DNA of 64,000 nucleotides from Paraburkholderia sp. BCC1886 (lineage in GTDB: Bacteria > Pseudomonadota > Gammaproteobacteria > Burkholderiales > Burkholderiaceae). Every line of letters starts with the position of its first letter. The first letter of the stretch is position 1. The position numbers were made by a program, and so were the translations under genes. Where the stretch lies: the NCBI RefSeq assembly GCF_900996245.1, contig NZ_CAAJGK010000042.1:105968-169967 (forward strand). The letters run 5' to 3'. Below are positions 8,010 to 17,361 of the stretch, piece after piece. The notes under the pieces are model-generated. The model ran no database searches and was not told the origin of the DNA. It was given only the letters and a program-made list of their open reading frames with translations.

Positions 8010-8804
8010 ATGCTCGCGCTCAAACTCACGCTTGTCCCGCTATTTCTCCTTGTCGTATCGATGTCGGGCAAATGGTGGGGGCCATCCATTGCCGGATGGT
8101 TAGCCGGGCTACCGGTAGTTGCCGGTCCGATTCTCTTCATCCTCGTGCTCGCTCATGGCGCGAGCTTCGGCGCGCGTGCCGCCACGCTATCCCTTTCCGC
8201 CATCCTCGCGTCCGAAGCATTCAACTTCGCTTATGCATGGACCTGTCGATCGCGTTCGTGGCCGGTCGCACTCGGTGTCGGCCTCATGACGTGGTTTATC
8301 GCTGCGTGGGGGTTATCGCTGTTGCCGGTTTCACCTGTCTGGGCCACGGCGGCCGCTCTCACTGCTGTGTGCTTCGGCCAGTCGTTCCTGCCGCGTAGCA
8401 CGGTGGTCGCTGCCGGTGCGCCGCTTGGCGTGTCCGACCTGATCGGCAGAATGCTTGCCGGCGCGGTTCTGACACTGCTGGTAACGTGGATATCCGGTTG
8501 GGCGGGTCCTGCATGGAGCGGTTTGCTCGCGGTATTCCCACTGCTCGGAATCGTTTTATCCGTGTCGTCACACCGCGCGCACGGACCGGCTTTCGTGATC
8601 TCGCTGCTGCGGGGCATGGTGCTTGGCAGGTTTTCGTTTGCCGCATTCTGTCTGCTGCTGTCGTTTTCGCTGCCTTACCAGCGGCCACTGCTCGCCTTCG
8701 CCGAGGCTTCGTTTCTGGCGATGACCGTGCAGTGGTGTACGAGGCGCCTGGTCACGATGCAGCGCGCCAAACTCGCGGAGCCGAATGCCGTTGCGACGGA
8801 TTGA
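8010..8804 (+). CDS. multi-pass inner-membrane protein of unknown function
   Basis: A 264-residue protein that is mostly hydrophobic, with about eight predicted membrane helices, beginning with LKLTLVPLFLLVVSMSGKW and including FIAAWGLSLLPV and LLAVFPLLGIVLSVSSH. Proline and glycine motifs such as GWLAGLPVVAGP hint at a transporter or permease-like fold, but I do not recognise a named family. ATG 8010 puts the first helix right at the N-terminus. It stands alone after the repeat element and converges on the GGDEF-EAL gene, with a terminator-like hairpin between them. Confidence 0.75.
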   Translation: MLALKLTLVPLFLLVVSMSGKWWGPSIAGWLAGLPVVAGPILFILVLAHGASFGARAATLSLSAILASEAFNFAYAWTCRSRSWPVALGVGLMTWFIAAWGLSLLPVSPVWATAAALTAVCFGQSFLPRSTVVAAGAPLGVSDLIGRMLAGAVLTLLVTWISGWAGPAWSGLLAVFPLLGIVLSVSSHRAHGPAFVISLLRGMVLGRFSFAAFCLLLSFSLPYQRPLLAFAEASFLAMTVQWCTRRLVTMQRAKLAEPNAVATD

Positions 8805-8820
8805 TGTAGGAACCGTAGAT

Positions 8821-8851
8821 GGCGCGTTCAAGTCAACCCGCAGAACGCGCC
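8821..8851. terminator. stem-loop between convergent genes
   Basis: An 8-base perfect stem, GGCGCGTT with AACGCGCC, and a 15-base loop lie between two genes that point at each other. There is no long T run. It could serve as a bidirectional terminator. Confidence 0.45.
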
Positions 8852-8855
8852 TCCC

Positions 8856-11800
8856 TCACGCTACCGCACGCAGATTCGTCCACGACTGTAATTCGTCCGC
8901 AGGTAGCGCCTTCGAAAACAGAAAGCCCTGCAATTCATCGCAACCGATGGTCCGCAGAATATGCGCCTGGTGCTCGTTCTCGACACCTTCGGCCACTACC
9001 CGCAAGCTCAACTGGTGTCCAAGCTCGATGATCGCGCGGATAATCGCGAGATCGGCGGGTGCATCCAGCATGTCGTGCACGAACGCCCTATCGATCTTGA
9101 GCCGGTCGAGCGGAAAGCGGTTCAGATAACTCAAACTGGAGTAGCCGGTTCCGAAATCGTCCAGCGACAGCTTGACGCCCAGCGCACGAATGGCGTTGAT
9201 CGTCTCCAGATAATTCTCCGCGTTGTCCATCAACACGGTCTCGGTAATTTCGAGTTCAAGACGCGCCGGCGCGATGCGATGGCGTTTGAGGCTGTTTGCC
9301 AGGGTCGTCACCAGATCCCGATCGCGTAGCTGGATGGCCGAGAGGTTGATCGACACGCGCAACGGCAGCAACCGCTCGGCGTCCCATGCGGCGATCTGCC
9401 GGCAGGCTTCTTCGATCACCCACGCGCCAATCGGAATGATGAGCCGCGTGTCTTCCGCCACCGGAATGAACTGTGCGGGCGATACCACGCCGATCTGCGG
9501 ACTCTTCCAGCGAAGCAGGCCTTCGACGGAGACCATCTCGCCCGTGTGCGCGTCGATGCACGGCTGGTACTCGAGCCAGAATTCGCGATTGGCGATGGCG
9601 CTTCGCAGGCACGCTTCGAGTTGCAGTCGCACGCGCGCGACCTCGGCCATTTCTGGCGCGAAGAATTTGACCAGATTTCGGCCCGCGCCCTTGGCCTGGT
9701 ACATCGCGGCATCGGCGTTCTGCATCAGCGTCTCGATGTCTTCACCGTTATCCGGAAACAGTGCGACGCCCACGCTGCACGACACCGGCAACGCGGTCTC
9801 GCCGAGTTCATGCGGCTGCCGCACGAGCGGCATCAGCCGGTCCCTGATCGTGCGAGCGACGTCGGCCGCGTCGCTGACGCCGTCGAGTATCACCGTGAAC
9901 TCGTCACCGCCCAGACGGCTCACCGTGTCGTGACTGCGCACGGCTTGCACGAGCCGGCCCGCGACCGAGCGCAGCAGCTTGTCGCCAATATGATGACCCA
10001 GCGAATCGTTGATGTTCTTGAACCGGTCGAGATCGATGAACAGCACTGCCACGCGTCGCCCCGCGCGTCGCGCGTTGCCGAGTGCGACGCCAAGGCGCTT
10101 CACGAACAACTCGCGGTTCGGCAGTTCGGTCAGCACGTCGTGCTCGGCCAGGAACTGGATGCGGGCCTGGCTGCGCTTGCGGTCCGTGATATCGATTAGC
10201 GTGCAGATGTAGTGCGACAGGTTTGCCCGCCGGTCGCGCACCGCGCTGACCATCAGCCATGCCGGGTAGTCGCTGCCCGCGCGTCGACGCACCTGGGCTT
10301 CGCCATGCCAGACGCTCAGGCGGTCGACCGAATCGATCACGGACGGGAATATGTCTTCCTGCTGCTGCGCGTCGAAGAGGAACGTGGGCACGGTGTCGGC
10401 CACGTCGTCGGCTCGATAACCCGTCGAGCGGTAGAACGAAGCGTTGGCCGTCACGAGTCGTCGTTGCGCATCGAGAATCAGGATCGACTCGGACGACGAC
10501 TCGAATACCTTGCCCCACAACTCGAGACGCTGCTCCATCAGCTTGATCTGTTTGATCGGCGTGAACGCGGTCAGCACCGCGTCGCGGCCCTGAAAATCGA
10601 GTCGCCGCGCGGAGAGCATCGCCCAGGTCGGTTCGCTGCCGCCTTTCCAGTAGACCTCGAATTCGTTGACCGCGTTGTGATCGGAGAGCTGCTGGAAAAA
10701 GCGTGCGCGTACTTCCGAGTCGAGACTCGCAGCCCACGGATCGACCGTTGAACCGTTGAGCCACGACAGCGCCGGCCGGTTTGCGTGCAGCACCTCGTGT
10801 CCCGGAATGGCGGTGACGACCATCGGCACCGGGGTCGCCTCCACGAGCGCGTGTTGCGCGGCCGATGCGCGCGCAGTCGCCGCGAGTTCCTTTTGCACGT
10901 CGCGTTCGCGGTCGAGCTGTTCGAGCATGTCGTTGAAGCCCCGAACGAGCTGGCCGATCTCGTCCTGACTCTGCCAGTTGGCGCGTAACGAATGATCGCC
11001 GGTGCGGCGCACGGTATCCATCACGCGCGCGAGCTGGCGCAGGGGTCGCGAGATCTGCTGCGCGACGAAGTACACCATGCTCAGAATCCCGCACAGCAGG
11101 AAGAGGGCGGTGCCAAGGTGCAGCCACATCCGTTCGAAGAGTCCGCGAATCCGTTCATGGAGCAGCGTTTCAAGCTGGTCGCTGGTGGCACTCCACGCAT
11201 CGCTCACGCTCGTCACCACCTGCTGCTGCGCAGTGTCGAGCGCGGCGAGCTGGATGGCATCGGGGCCGGCATCCACCACCGTGCCCGCCACATGCCGGTA
11301 CGTATCGATCGCAGCGAGCATCCGGCCAATCGGCGCGCCTATCGGACCTCTCAACGATGCGTTGGCGGCCGAGGCTTCCGCATAGTCGGAGCGCAGCCCC
11401 TGCAATACCGCGTCGAGTTGTCCTTCGAGCACGAGATAACGGGTCCGGGTCTCGTCGTGGCCCGACCCCGCGGTGCGAAGACTCGCACCGGCCGCATGCA
11501 GATGACGGCCGATCCGGTTGACGTCGCCGAGCAGTTCGGGGAAGCGCAGGATCGACAGGGACATGGAGTAGTAGCTGTCGAGGTCCGGATCCAGAATCAG
11601 GTTCGACTGGTTGCCGACCCGAGTGATCAGCGCGCGGGTCGCCTCGACGCCGCCGTCCACGGTCACCGCCGTTGCGCCTGGGGCGGCGCTGGCGGCGAGC
11701 GCGTCGAGCACGCGTTCGTTGATCTCGGCGCTTTGCATGTTCGCACCCAGACGCCGTTCGGCATCGGCGAGCCGGTCGGCGGTCTGCTTCAGCTGCGCCG

Positions 11801-12035
11801 GTGTTTGCGGTCGACCGGCTCCCGCCAGTGCGAAGTCGATCAGCGCGGAATGAGCGGCGACCACGTAGGCGTTGCCGATCAGCTCCTTTTTGGAGAAGTC
11901 GATGGCGATGTATTTTTCGTGGATCAGGATGCCGCTGATGAACACCACCGCGCTCAGGTCGAGCAGATAGATGAGCAGCAGCTTGCGACCGACGCGCAGG
12001 CGTCCGAGGGACCGGAAGAACAGGTTCGGTTTCAT
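8856..12035 (-). CDS. membrane-bound GGDEF-EAL cyclic-di-GMP protein with HAMP and PAS domains
   Basis: A large 1059-residue signalling protein. The order is: N-terminal membrane helix (about 15-37), long periplasmic sensor region, second helix (LFLLCGILSMVYFVAQQ, near 310-330), HAMP, PAS-like segments (the second contains LILDAQRRLVTANASFYRST), GGDEF and EAL. The GGDEF site is intact (RLGGDEFTVIL). The EAL domain has EGL in place of EAL (VEGLLRW), while DDFGTGYSSL and AEGVEN are kept, so phosphodiesterase activity is likely. ATG 12035 was preferred because the membrane part begins there; the frame is open to ATG 12107. Confidence 0.93.
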   Translation of the reverse strand: MKPNLFFRSLGRLRVGRKLLLIYLLDLSAVVFISGILIHEKYIAIDFSKKELIGNAYVVAAHSALIDFALAGAGRPQTPAQLKQTADRLADAERRLGANMQSAEINERVLDALAASAAPGATAVTVDGGVEATRALITRVGNQSNLILDPDLDSYYSMSLSILRFPELLGDVNRIGRHLHAAGASLRTAGSGHDETRTRYLVLEGQLDAVLQGLRSDYAEASAANASLRGPIGAPIGRMLAAIDTYRHVAGTVVDAGPDAIQLAALDTAQQQVVTSVSDAWSATSDQLETLLHERIRGLFERMWLHLGTALFLLCGILSMVYFVAQQISRPLRQLARVMDTVRRTGDHSLRANWQSQDEIGQLVRGFNDMLEQLDRERDVQKELAATARASAAQHALVEATPVPMVVTAIPGHEVLHANRPALSWLNGSTVDPWAASLDSEVRARFFQQLSDHNAVNEFEVYWKGGSEPTWAMLSARRLDFQGRDAVLTAFTPIKQIKLMEQRLELWGKVFESSSESILILDAQRRLVTANASFYRSTGYRADDVADTVPTFLFDAQQQEDIFPSVIDSVDRLSVWHGEAQVRRRAGSDYPAWLMVSAVRDRRANLSHYICTLIDITDRKRSQARIQFLAEHDVLTELPNRELFVKRLGVALGNARRAGRRVAVLFIDLDRFKNINDSLGHHIGDKLLRSVAGRLVQAVRSHDTVSRLGGDEFTVILDGVSDAADVARTIRDRLMPLVRQPHELGETALPVSCSVGVALFPDNGEDIETLMQNADAAMYQAKGAGRNLVKFFAPEMAEVARVRLQLEACLRSAIANREFWLEYQPCIDAHTGEMVSVEGLLRWKSPQIGVVSPAQFIPVAEDTRLIIPIGAWVIEEACRQIAAWDAERLLPLRVSINLSAIQLRDRDLVTTLANSLKRHRIAPARLELEITETVLMDNAENYLETINAIRALGVKLSLDDFGTGYSSLSYLNRFPLDRLKIDRAFVHDMLDAPADLAIIRAIIELGHQLSLRVVAEGVENEHQAHILRTIGCDELQGFLFSKALPADELQSWTNLRAVA

Positions 12036-12275
12036 GGCCGCTGCTGTCCGATCGCATAGCGCTCGACCCAATTGCGGTAAGCCAGACGTATCACAGCGTT
12101 TCTCCATGCGAGGACGCCGGACCCGAATCAGTCCGGCGTGGGGATTGGCCCCTGATAACGCTAACGACCTGTTTCAGGACTTCTTTAGCCTCCGCTTAAA
12201 ACGCCCCAGCGAGGTGCCGGAAACGCTACAAGGTAGTGCGTAAATCTCGGGTTCGTGCACCCGGCCAGAGGATCC

Positions 12276-13277
12276 TCACACGAGATCGGCTGCTTCCATG
12301 GTCAGGATGATCTTTCCGACATTGGCCGCCGACTCCATGCGCCGATGTGCGTCGGCTGCATGGGCGAGCGCAAACGTGCTGTCCACGACCGGTTCCAGAC
12401 GGGCGCCGCCGTCGAAGCGGTCGAGCCAATGTTCGCGAAAGCGTTTTACCATCGCGTGTTTCTCCGCTTGCGGGCGCGACTTCATCACGGTCCCTTTGAT
12501 CTGCAGATGGCGATACAGGATCTGCTCCAGTTCGACCGCGACTTGTCCGCCACCGCCGAGGATGCCGACCTGGATCAGCCGGCCGCCGTTGGCGAGCGTC
12601 GCCAGGTTACGCGCGAAGTAGGGTGCGCCCACGAAGTCGACCACGACGTCGACCCCCCGACCGTTCGTGGTCTTCGCGATGACCTCGGCGAAATCCTCGG
12701 TGCGGTAGTCGATAACCACCTCCGCTCCCAGATGCACGACGCGTTCGAGCTTGTTGCCGTCGGCTGTCGCGAAGACCCGCGCGCCCGTCGCGTAGGCCAG
12801 TTGCACCGCGGCGGAACCGACACCGCCCGCTGCCGCATGAATCAGGACCGAGTCGCCGCGCCGCAGTCCGCCCAGGTGCAGCATCGCCTCGTGTGCGGTG
12901 ACGAAGACCTCGGGGATTGCGGCGGCGTGCACGTAGTCGAGCGCCCGGGGAATCGGCATCGCCATGCGCCAGTCGATGCGCGCGAACTCTGCGTAGGCGC
13001 CTCCACCGACCACACCCATCACGCGGTCTCCAACGGCATAACCCTGCACCTCGTGACCCACCTCGATCACTTCGCCGGCTATTTCAAGGCCCATGATGGT
13101 CGAGTCGCCGAAATTGGGGCGGCCATAGCCGCCCTTGCGATGCGTGAGATCGGCGCGATTCACGCCGGCGGCTTGCACCCGCACCAGCAGATCGGTCGGG
13201 CGCACTTCCGGCATGGGTGCGTCGGTGAGTTCGAGCACGCCGGCTTCGCCGAACTCCGTGAATGTGATGGCTTTCAT
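12276..13277 (-). CDS. NADPH:quinone oxidoreductase-like zinc-independent MDR protein
   Basis: The 333-residue protein belongs to the medium-chain dehydrogenase/reductase superfamily, in the quinone oxidoreductase/PIG3 branch. It has AAGVNRADL and the GGYGRP region at the N-terminus, then the NADPH-binding motif HAAAGGVGSAAVQLA at about residues 147-161. The structural-zinc cysteine cluster of alcohol dehydrogenases is missing, as expected for this branch. These enzymes reduce quinones or enones with NADPH. Its start overlaps the stop of the gene before it by 4 bases, so the two are translationally coupled in an operon headed by an aldehyde dehydrogenase. Confidence 0.92.
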   Translation of the reverse strand: MKAITFTEFGEAGVLELTDAPMPEVRPTDLLVRVQAAGVNRADLTHRKGGYGRPNFGDSTIMGLEIAGEVIEVGHEVQGYAVGDRVMGVVGGGAYAEFARIDWRMAMPIPRALDYVHAAAIPEVFVTAHEAMLHLGGLRRGDSVLIHAAAGGVGSAAVQLAYATGARVFATADGNKLERVVHLGAEVVIDYRTEDFAEVIAKTTNGRGVDVVVDFVGAPYFARNLATLANGGRLIQVGILGGGGQVAVELEQILYRHLQIKGTVMKSRPQAEKHAMVKRFREHWLDRFDGGARLEPVVDSTFALAHAADAHRRMESAANVGKIILTMEAADLV

Positions 13278-13645
13278 GATGGCGATTCTCCGGTTGACCG
13301 ATTCGATTCCGACGCCTGCGCGTCTGTCTGAACAAGCGTTGCCTGCGCGACGGCAGACGCTGAAATTGCCGCGGGAAATCCGGCATAAAACGCGAGGTGC
13401 GTGATGGCAGCAGCGAGTTGTTCGCGAGTCACGCCGTTGCTTACGGCGCGGCGCAAGTGGGCAGGCAGTTCGTCGAGATGGCCGCCCGCGATCAGGGCCG
13501 CCACCGTCACGAGGCTGCGCTCGCGCGGCGAGAGCGAGGGATCGCTCCAGATCTGCGAATAGAGCGTGGTATCGACGAACGCCGCGAGATCGGGCGTAAA
13601 CGCGCGTGCCGCTTCGCGCGGGCTGCTGAAGTCTGGGTGGGACAT
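13274..13645 (-). CDS. carboxymuconolactone decarboxylase family protein
   Basis: The 123-residue protein matches the small all-helical carboxymuconolactone decarboxylase/AhpD-like family, through WSDPSLSPRERSLVTVAALIA and LAAAITHLAFYAGFPAA. The CxxC redox pair of the AhpD branch is absent, so a decarboxylase-like or binding role is likelier than peroxidase. The frame is open much further upstream, but that part is the antisense-like frame of the aldehyde dehydrogenase; ATG 13645 gives the family's usual length. It is the second gene of a three-gene operon and overlaps the third by 4 bases. Confidence 0.9.
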   Translation of the reverse strand: MSHPDFSSPREAARAFTPDLAAFVDTTLYSQIWSDPSLSPRERSLVTVAALIAGGHLDELPAHLRRAVSNGVTREQLAAAITHLAFYAGFPAAISASAVAQATLVQTDAQASESNRSTGESPS

Positions 13646-13659
13646 GATTGCGATCCTTC

Positions 13660-15096
13660 TCAGGCCTGACTGATGAACTTGTTCGTGAGGTAGTACCCGA
13701 TGCCTTCGGCGCCGCCTTCCGACCCGTGGCCGCTTTCCTTCATGCCGCCGAACGGAAGTTCGGTTGAGACGATCCGGTACTGGTTGATGCCGATCATCCC
13801 CGCTTCCAGACCGTCGCCCACGTCGATCGCGGTGCGTGCGTCCTGCGTGAAGGCGTAGGCGGACAGACCATAGGGCAGACGATTCGCTTCGGCGAGGCCA
13901 TCGACGAGTGCGTCGAAGCGCATCAGCACGGCGATCGGACCGAACGGCTCTTCGTGCATGACACGGGCGTCCATCGGCACGTCGGCGAGAACGGTGGGTT
14001 CGAAGAAATAACCGTCGCGCTCGATGCGCTTGCCGCCAGCCAGCACGGTTGCACCGCGTGCCACGGCATCCGCCACCAGTTCTTCCATCTTCGCGAGCTG
14101 GCGCGGGTTGGCGAGCGGGCCGACCTGAGTGGCCGGGTCCATCCCGTCGCCGACCACGAGTGCCTGCGTCGCCCGCACGAAGTGTTCGGCGAATAGGTCG
14201 TAGACGCCGTGCTGGATCAGGAAGCGCGTCGACGAGATGCAGACCTGGCCCGTGCCGCGAAAGCGGTTGGCCGCTCCCTCGACAGCGGCCTTTTCGACGT
14301 CGGCGTCGTCGAAGACCAGTACCGGGCCGTGGCCGCCGAGTTCGAGCGTGATGGGCTTGACGCCGGCCGCGGCGCGCGCCGACAGCAGACGTCCGATCGG
14401 CACGGAACCCGTGAACGTGACCTTGCGGATGACGGGGGATGCGATCAACTGTCCCGAGACCTCGTCCGGTACGCCGAATACCACTTGCAGCACGCCTTTG
14501 GGCAGACCGGCGTCGTCCAGCGCGCGGGCCAGTGCAAGCGCGGTGGCCGGGCTTTCCTCGCCCGGCTTGATGATCACGCTGCAGCCGGCTGCCAGCGCCG
14601 CCGAGAGCTTGCGCGCCGGCGTGATGGCGGGGAAATTCCATGGCGTGAAGGCGGCCACCGGACCGATCGGCTGCTTCTTCACCAGTTGCTGGACGCCCGG
14701 ACGATTCGACGGCACCACGCGGCCGTCGATGCGGCGCGCTTCCTCCGCGAACCACTCGAAGTAATCCGCCGCGCGCAGCACTTCGTCGCGGCTCTCGCTG
14801 AGCGGCTTGCCTTCTTCAAGCGTCATCAGTTCGGCAATTCGCGGCGCACGCTCGCGCATCAGATCGGCGGCGCGCTTGAGAACGCGGGCGCGTTCGGCGG
14901 GCACCGTCTTGCGCCAGACCGTGAACGCGTCTTGTGTCACGGACAGGGCGCGTTCCAGATCGGCATGGGTGGCGAGCGGCACGCGGCCCAGTTCAAGCCG
15001 GTCGGCGGGATTCACGACGGGAGCGGTGTCACGTTCTTGCGCAGCTATCCATTCGCCGTTAATGAACAGGTACAGCGGTTCGTAAGCGGGTTTCAT
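13660..15096 (-). CDS. NAD(P)-dependent aldehyde dehydrogenase, succinate-semialdehyde type
   Basis: This 478-residue protein has full aldehyde dehydrogenase length and the class features: TPWNF (Asn154), the nucleotide loop FTGS (228-231), LELGG with Glu252 as general base and GQVC with Cys286 as nucleophile. The pattern is closest to succinate-semialdehyde dehydrogenases of the GabD group, which oxidise semialdehydes to acids. It is the first gene of a minus-strand operon with a CMD-family protein and a quinone oxidoreductase, and a LysR gene diverges from it across a palindromic operator. The operon probably handles an aldehyde from a catabolic route; the natural substrate is not certain. 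Confidence 0.93.
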   Translation of the reverse strand: MKPAYEPLYLFINGEWIAAQERDTAPVVNPADRLELGRVPLATHADLERALSVTQDAFTVWRKTVPAERARVLKRAADLMRERAPRIAELMTLEEGKPLSESRDEVLRAADYFEWFAEEARRIDGRVVPSNRPGVQQLVKKQPIGPVAAFTPWNFPAITPARKLSAALAAGCSVIIKPGEESPATALALARALDDAGLPKGVLQVVFGVPDEVSGQLIASPVIRKVTFTGSVPIGRLLSARAAAGVKPITLELGGHGPVLVFDDADVEKAAVEGAANRFRGTGQVCISSTRFLIQHGVYDLFAEHFVRATQALVVGDGMDPATQVGPLANPRQLAKMEELVADAVARGATVLAGGKRIERDGYFFEPTVLADVPMDARVMHEEPFGPIAVLMRFDALVDGLAEANRLPYGLSAYAFTQDARTAIDVGDGLEAGMIGINQYRIVSTELPFGGMKESGHGSEGGAEGIGYYLTNKFISQA

Positions 15097-15179
15097 GTTG
15101 TTCCTTCGTTGTGTGTTTCAGGAGTGCCTGAGTGCGCAACGAAGTCTAGGAGCGAAGGCTCTTTTCACTTAGACCGGCT

Positions 15180-15198
15180 GGAAAGAATGATTCTTTCC
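15180..15198. promoter_or_regulatory. perfect 19-bp palindrome, candidate LysR operator
   Basis: GGAAAGAAT and ATTCTTTCC arms of 9 bases flank one central G. The site lies about midway between the divergent aldehyde dehydrogenase and LysR genes, where LysR regulators usually bind to control themselves and their target. Confidence 0.65.
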
Positions 15199-15322
15199 GC
15201 CAGAGGGAAAATGCTGCAGGTCGGGGTTTCGGGGTCGACGCCTGGGCCTCCACGAAGAAAGCATGTGGGTATGATGCGGCGTGCGCCGGAAGAGTCATCG
15301 AAGCTCAGGGAGGATGGTCGGA

Positions 15323-16267
15323 ATGGACAAGGTCTACAACATGTCGGTGTTCGTGAGAGTCGTGGAGATGGGCAGCTTCACCGCCGTGGCCAACCACCTC
15401 GACACCACGGTCGGCAATGTCTCGCGCGCTATCTCGATGCTCGAAGAGGGGCTCGATACGCGTCTGCTGCAACGCTCCACGCGACGGCTCGTCGTGACCG
15501 ATGCGGGACGGCGTTTTTACGACCGCAGCGTCGCGATTCTCGCCGACATCGACCATGCCGAAGCCGAGGCGCGCGACGCGCTGCTCGAGCCACGCGGAAC
15601 GCTACGGGTTCACGCCGTGCCCGGTCTTGGGCGTGATCTCGTGACACAGACGGTTCTCGCGTACCGACAGAAGTACGCCAATGTTTCGGTCGATATGCTG
15701 CTCTCCCAACGCATGCCTAATCTGCTGGAGGAACAGCTCGATCTGGCTATCGTGATCGCCCGCACGTTGCCCGATTCCGCTTATGTCAGTCAGCGGATCG
15801 GCAGTAGTCATTGCGTTCTGGTCGCCTCGCCGGCGTATCTGGCGCAGCATCCCGCGCCGACTAAAGCTGACGATCTCGGCGACCATCAGTGCGTGTTGCT
15901 GAGCACCGTGGACTACGCCCCCGACGAATGGCATCTCGAACATCCCGGCGGCACGGATATTCACCGGCCTTCCGGGGCGCATTTCAGCGTGAACGACATG
16001 GAGGCCATGGCCGTCGCGCTGCGTGCCGGCGCGGGAATCGGATTGCTCGCGGGCTATTGCGCCATTGACGATCTGCGCAAGGGAACGCTTGTTCGCGTGC
16101 TGCCCCGGCATTTCACCGGCGCACGGAATGTGTACGCAGTTTATTCGTCCCGGCAATTCGTCGATGCGAAAATCGCGCGGTTTGTCGAGACGCTGAAGGC
16201 CTGCGTCGGCGATCAGCTTCTGGCGTATGCGCAGGAACTGGGGATACCGGCGAGCGACGTGTCATAG
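15323..16267 (+). CDS. LysR family transcriptional regulator
   Basis: A 314-residue LysR regulator. The winged-helix domain takes up residues 1-60 (MSVFVRVVEMGSFTAVANHL, then TTVGNVSRAISMLEEGLDTR), and the ligand domain covers about residues 90-300 (GTLRVHAVPGLGRDLVTQTV). The DTTVGNVSRAI recognition helix is of the group common near aldehyde or aromatic degradation genes. I chose ATG 15323 because a GGGAGG site lies about 10 bases upstream; the ATG at 15314 abuts that site. It diverges from the aldehyde dehydrogenase operon and most likely regulates it. Confidence 0.93.
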   Translation: MDKVYNMSVFVRVVEMGSFTAVANHLDTTVGNVSRAISMLEEGLDTRLLQRSTRRLVVTDAGRRFYDRSVAILADIDHAEAEARDALLEPRGTLRVHAVPGLGRDLVTQTVLAYRQKYANVSVDMLLSQRMPNLLEEQLDLAIVIARTLPDSAYVSQRIGSSHCVLVASPAYLAQHPAPTKADDLGDHQCVLLSTVDYAPDEWHLEHPGGTDIHRPSGAHFSVNDMEAMAVALRAGAGIGLLAGYCAIDDLRKGTLVRVLPRHFTGARNVYAVYSSRQFVDAKIARFVETLKACVGDQLLAYAQELGIPASDVS

Positions 16268-16460
16268 AGCCGGTTCCCTCGATGTCCGGCGATGACCGGT
16301 GGGTCGATGGCGAAGTCGAGAAGGTAAGATGCCTGGTGCGTGACACAACGATGCCCGATGCTGTCACCGCCGCCTGTGGCGAGATGTGAGTATCTTCAAC
16401 TTAAAGGACGAACGCGACGTGGACGTAGATGGCCCGGACTCGCTTCCAGCAGAGCCTGTA

Positions 16461-17321
16461 ATGGAAAGCACGCGCATAGTCGCCGTCATCACCGGCGCTA
16501 CCGGCGGGATTGGTCGCTGGATCGCATTAGGACTTGCCCGTGCCGGGCATCACGTGGTGATGATCGCGCGCGATGCCGGGCGAGCGGAGGCCGCTACTGC
16601 GTGGATCACGCAGCAGGTGCCGGGTTGCAGCATCGAAGTGCAACTGGCCGATCTGAGTTCGCTGGCCGCGACGCAGCGCGCAGGTCAGGAGATAGCCGCG
16701 CGACATCCGCGTATTGCGCTGCTGGTCAACAATGCGGGCATGTTCACCGCGCGTCGGGAGACCACGGCCGAAGGCCACGAGCGCGTGCTGGCGGTGAATC
16801 ATCTCGCGCCTTATGTCCTCACACATGAACTCGAAGCCGCGTTGCGAGCGGGCGCGCCATCGCGGGTCATCAACGTGGGTTCCTCGACGTCGGATCGCGC
16901 AAAGATCGATGCCGATAATCTCGAACTCGTTCGCGGCTGGGGCATGGTGCGCGCCTATGGCCAGTCGAAGCTTGCGATCATGATGTCGACCTTCGACTTG
17001 GCGCAACGCCTGCGCGGCTCGGGCGTAGTCGCTCATGTGGTCCATCCCGGCGCGGTCGCGACCGGGCTGATTCGGGAGCATGGTTTGATCGGTCTCGCAT
17101 GGCGCCTGATGGCGCCGTTCATCCGTACGGAAGAGCAAGGCGCCGACACGCCGCTCGATGTCGCTCTTGCACCCAGGTGGGCCGATATCACCGGCTGCTA
17201 CGTGAAAGACCGCAAAGCGGTGCGTCCGAACCGTCGTGCGCTCGACCCGGAACTCGTCGCCCGGGTCGACGCGGCTACGCGCAAGCTGGCACTGGAAGGT
17301 CTCGAAGACGGCGGGCGTTAA
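16461..17321 (+). CDS. SDR family oxidoreductase, retinol dehydrogenase-like
   Basis: A 286-residue short-chain dehydrogenase with TGATGGIG near the N-terminus, NNAGMF, then a Ser (VGSSTSD) and YGQSK catalytic pair. The NHLAPYVLT motif and the overall length resemble the retinol dehydrogenase/WW-domain oxidoreductase-like group. ATG 16461 begins just before the first beta strand. An in-frame GTG at 16419 has a better ribosome site (AAAGGA) and would add 14 residues, so the start is uncertain. It converges on another SDR gene 40 bases downstream, with a 9-base triplet repeat in the gap. Confidence 0.87.
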   Translation: MESTRIVAVITGATGGIGRWIALGLARAGHHVVMIARDAGRAEAATAWITQQVPGCSIEVQLADLSSLAATQRAGQEIAARHPRIALLVNNAGMFTARRETTAEGHERVLAVNHLAPYVLTHELEAALRAGAPSRVINVGSSTSDRAKIDADNLELVRGWGMVRAYGQSKLAIMMSTFDLAQRLRGSGVVAHVVHPGAVATGLIREHGLIGLAWRLMAPFIRTEEQGADTPLDVALAPRWADITGCYVKDRKAVRPNRRALDPELVARVDAATRKLALEGLEDGGR

Positions 17322-17328
17322 TACCGTC

Positions 17329-17355
17329 TGTGCGGTCTGTGCGGTATGTGCGGTC
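17329..17355. repeat. three tandem copies of a 9-base unit
   Basis: TGTGCGGTC, TGTGCGGTA and TGTGCGGTC follow one another in the 40-base gap between two convergent SDR genes. It is a short satellite, probably from slippage, with no evident coding role. Confidence 0.7.
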
Positions 17356-17361
17356 CGGATG

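Noticed and set aside
10992..12059. 355-codon plus-strand frame
   Set aside because: Antisense shadow of the GGDEF-EAL gene; composition is Arg/His-rich as expected from high-GC antisense, and no domain is seen.
12255..13331. 358-codon plus-strand frame
   Set aside because: Opposite the quinone oxidoreductase gene, which has clear motifs; the frame has none.
13646..14755. Upstream extension of the carboxymuconolactone decarboxylase-like frame
   Set aside because: The extension overlaps the aldehyde dehydrogenase in another frame and has no family likeness; the true start is 13645.
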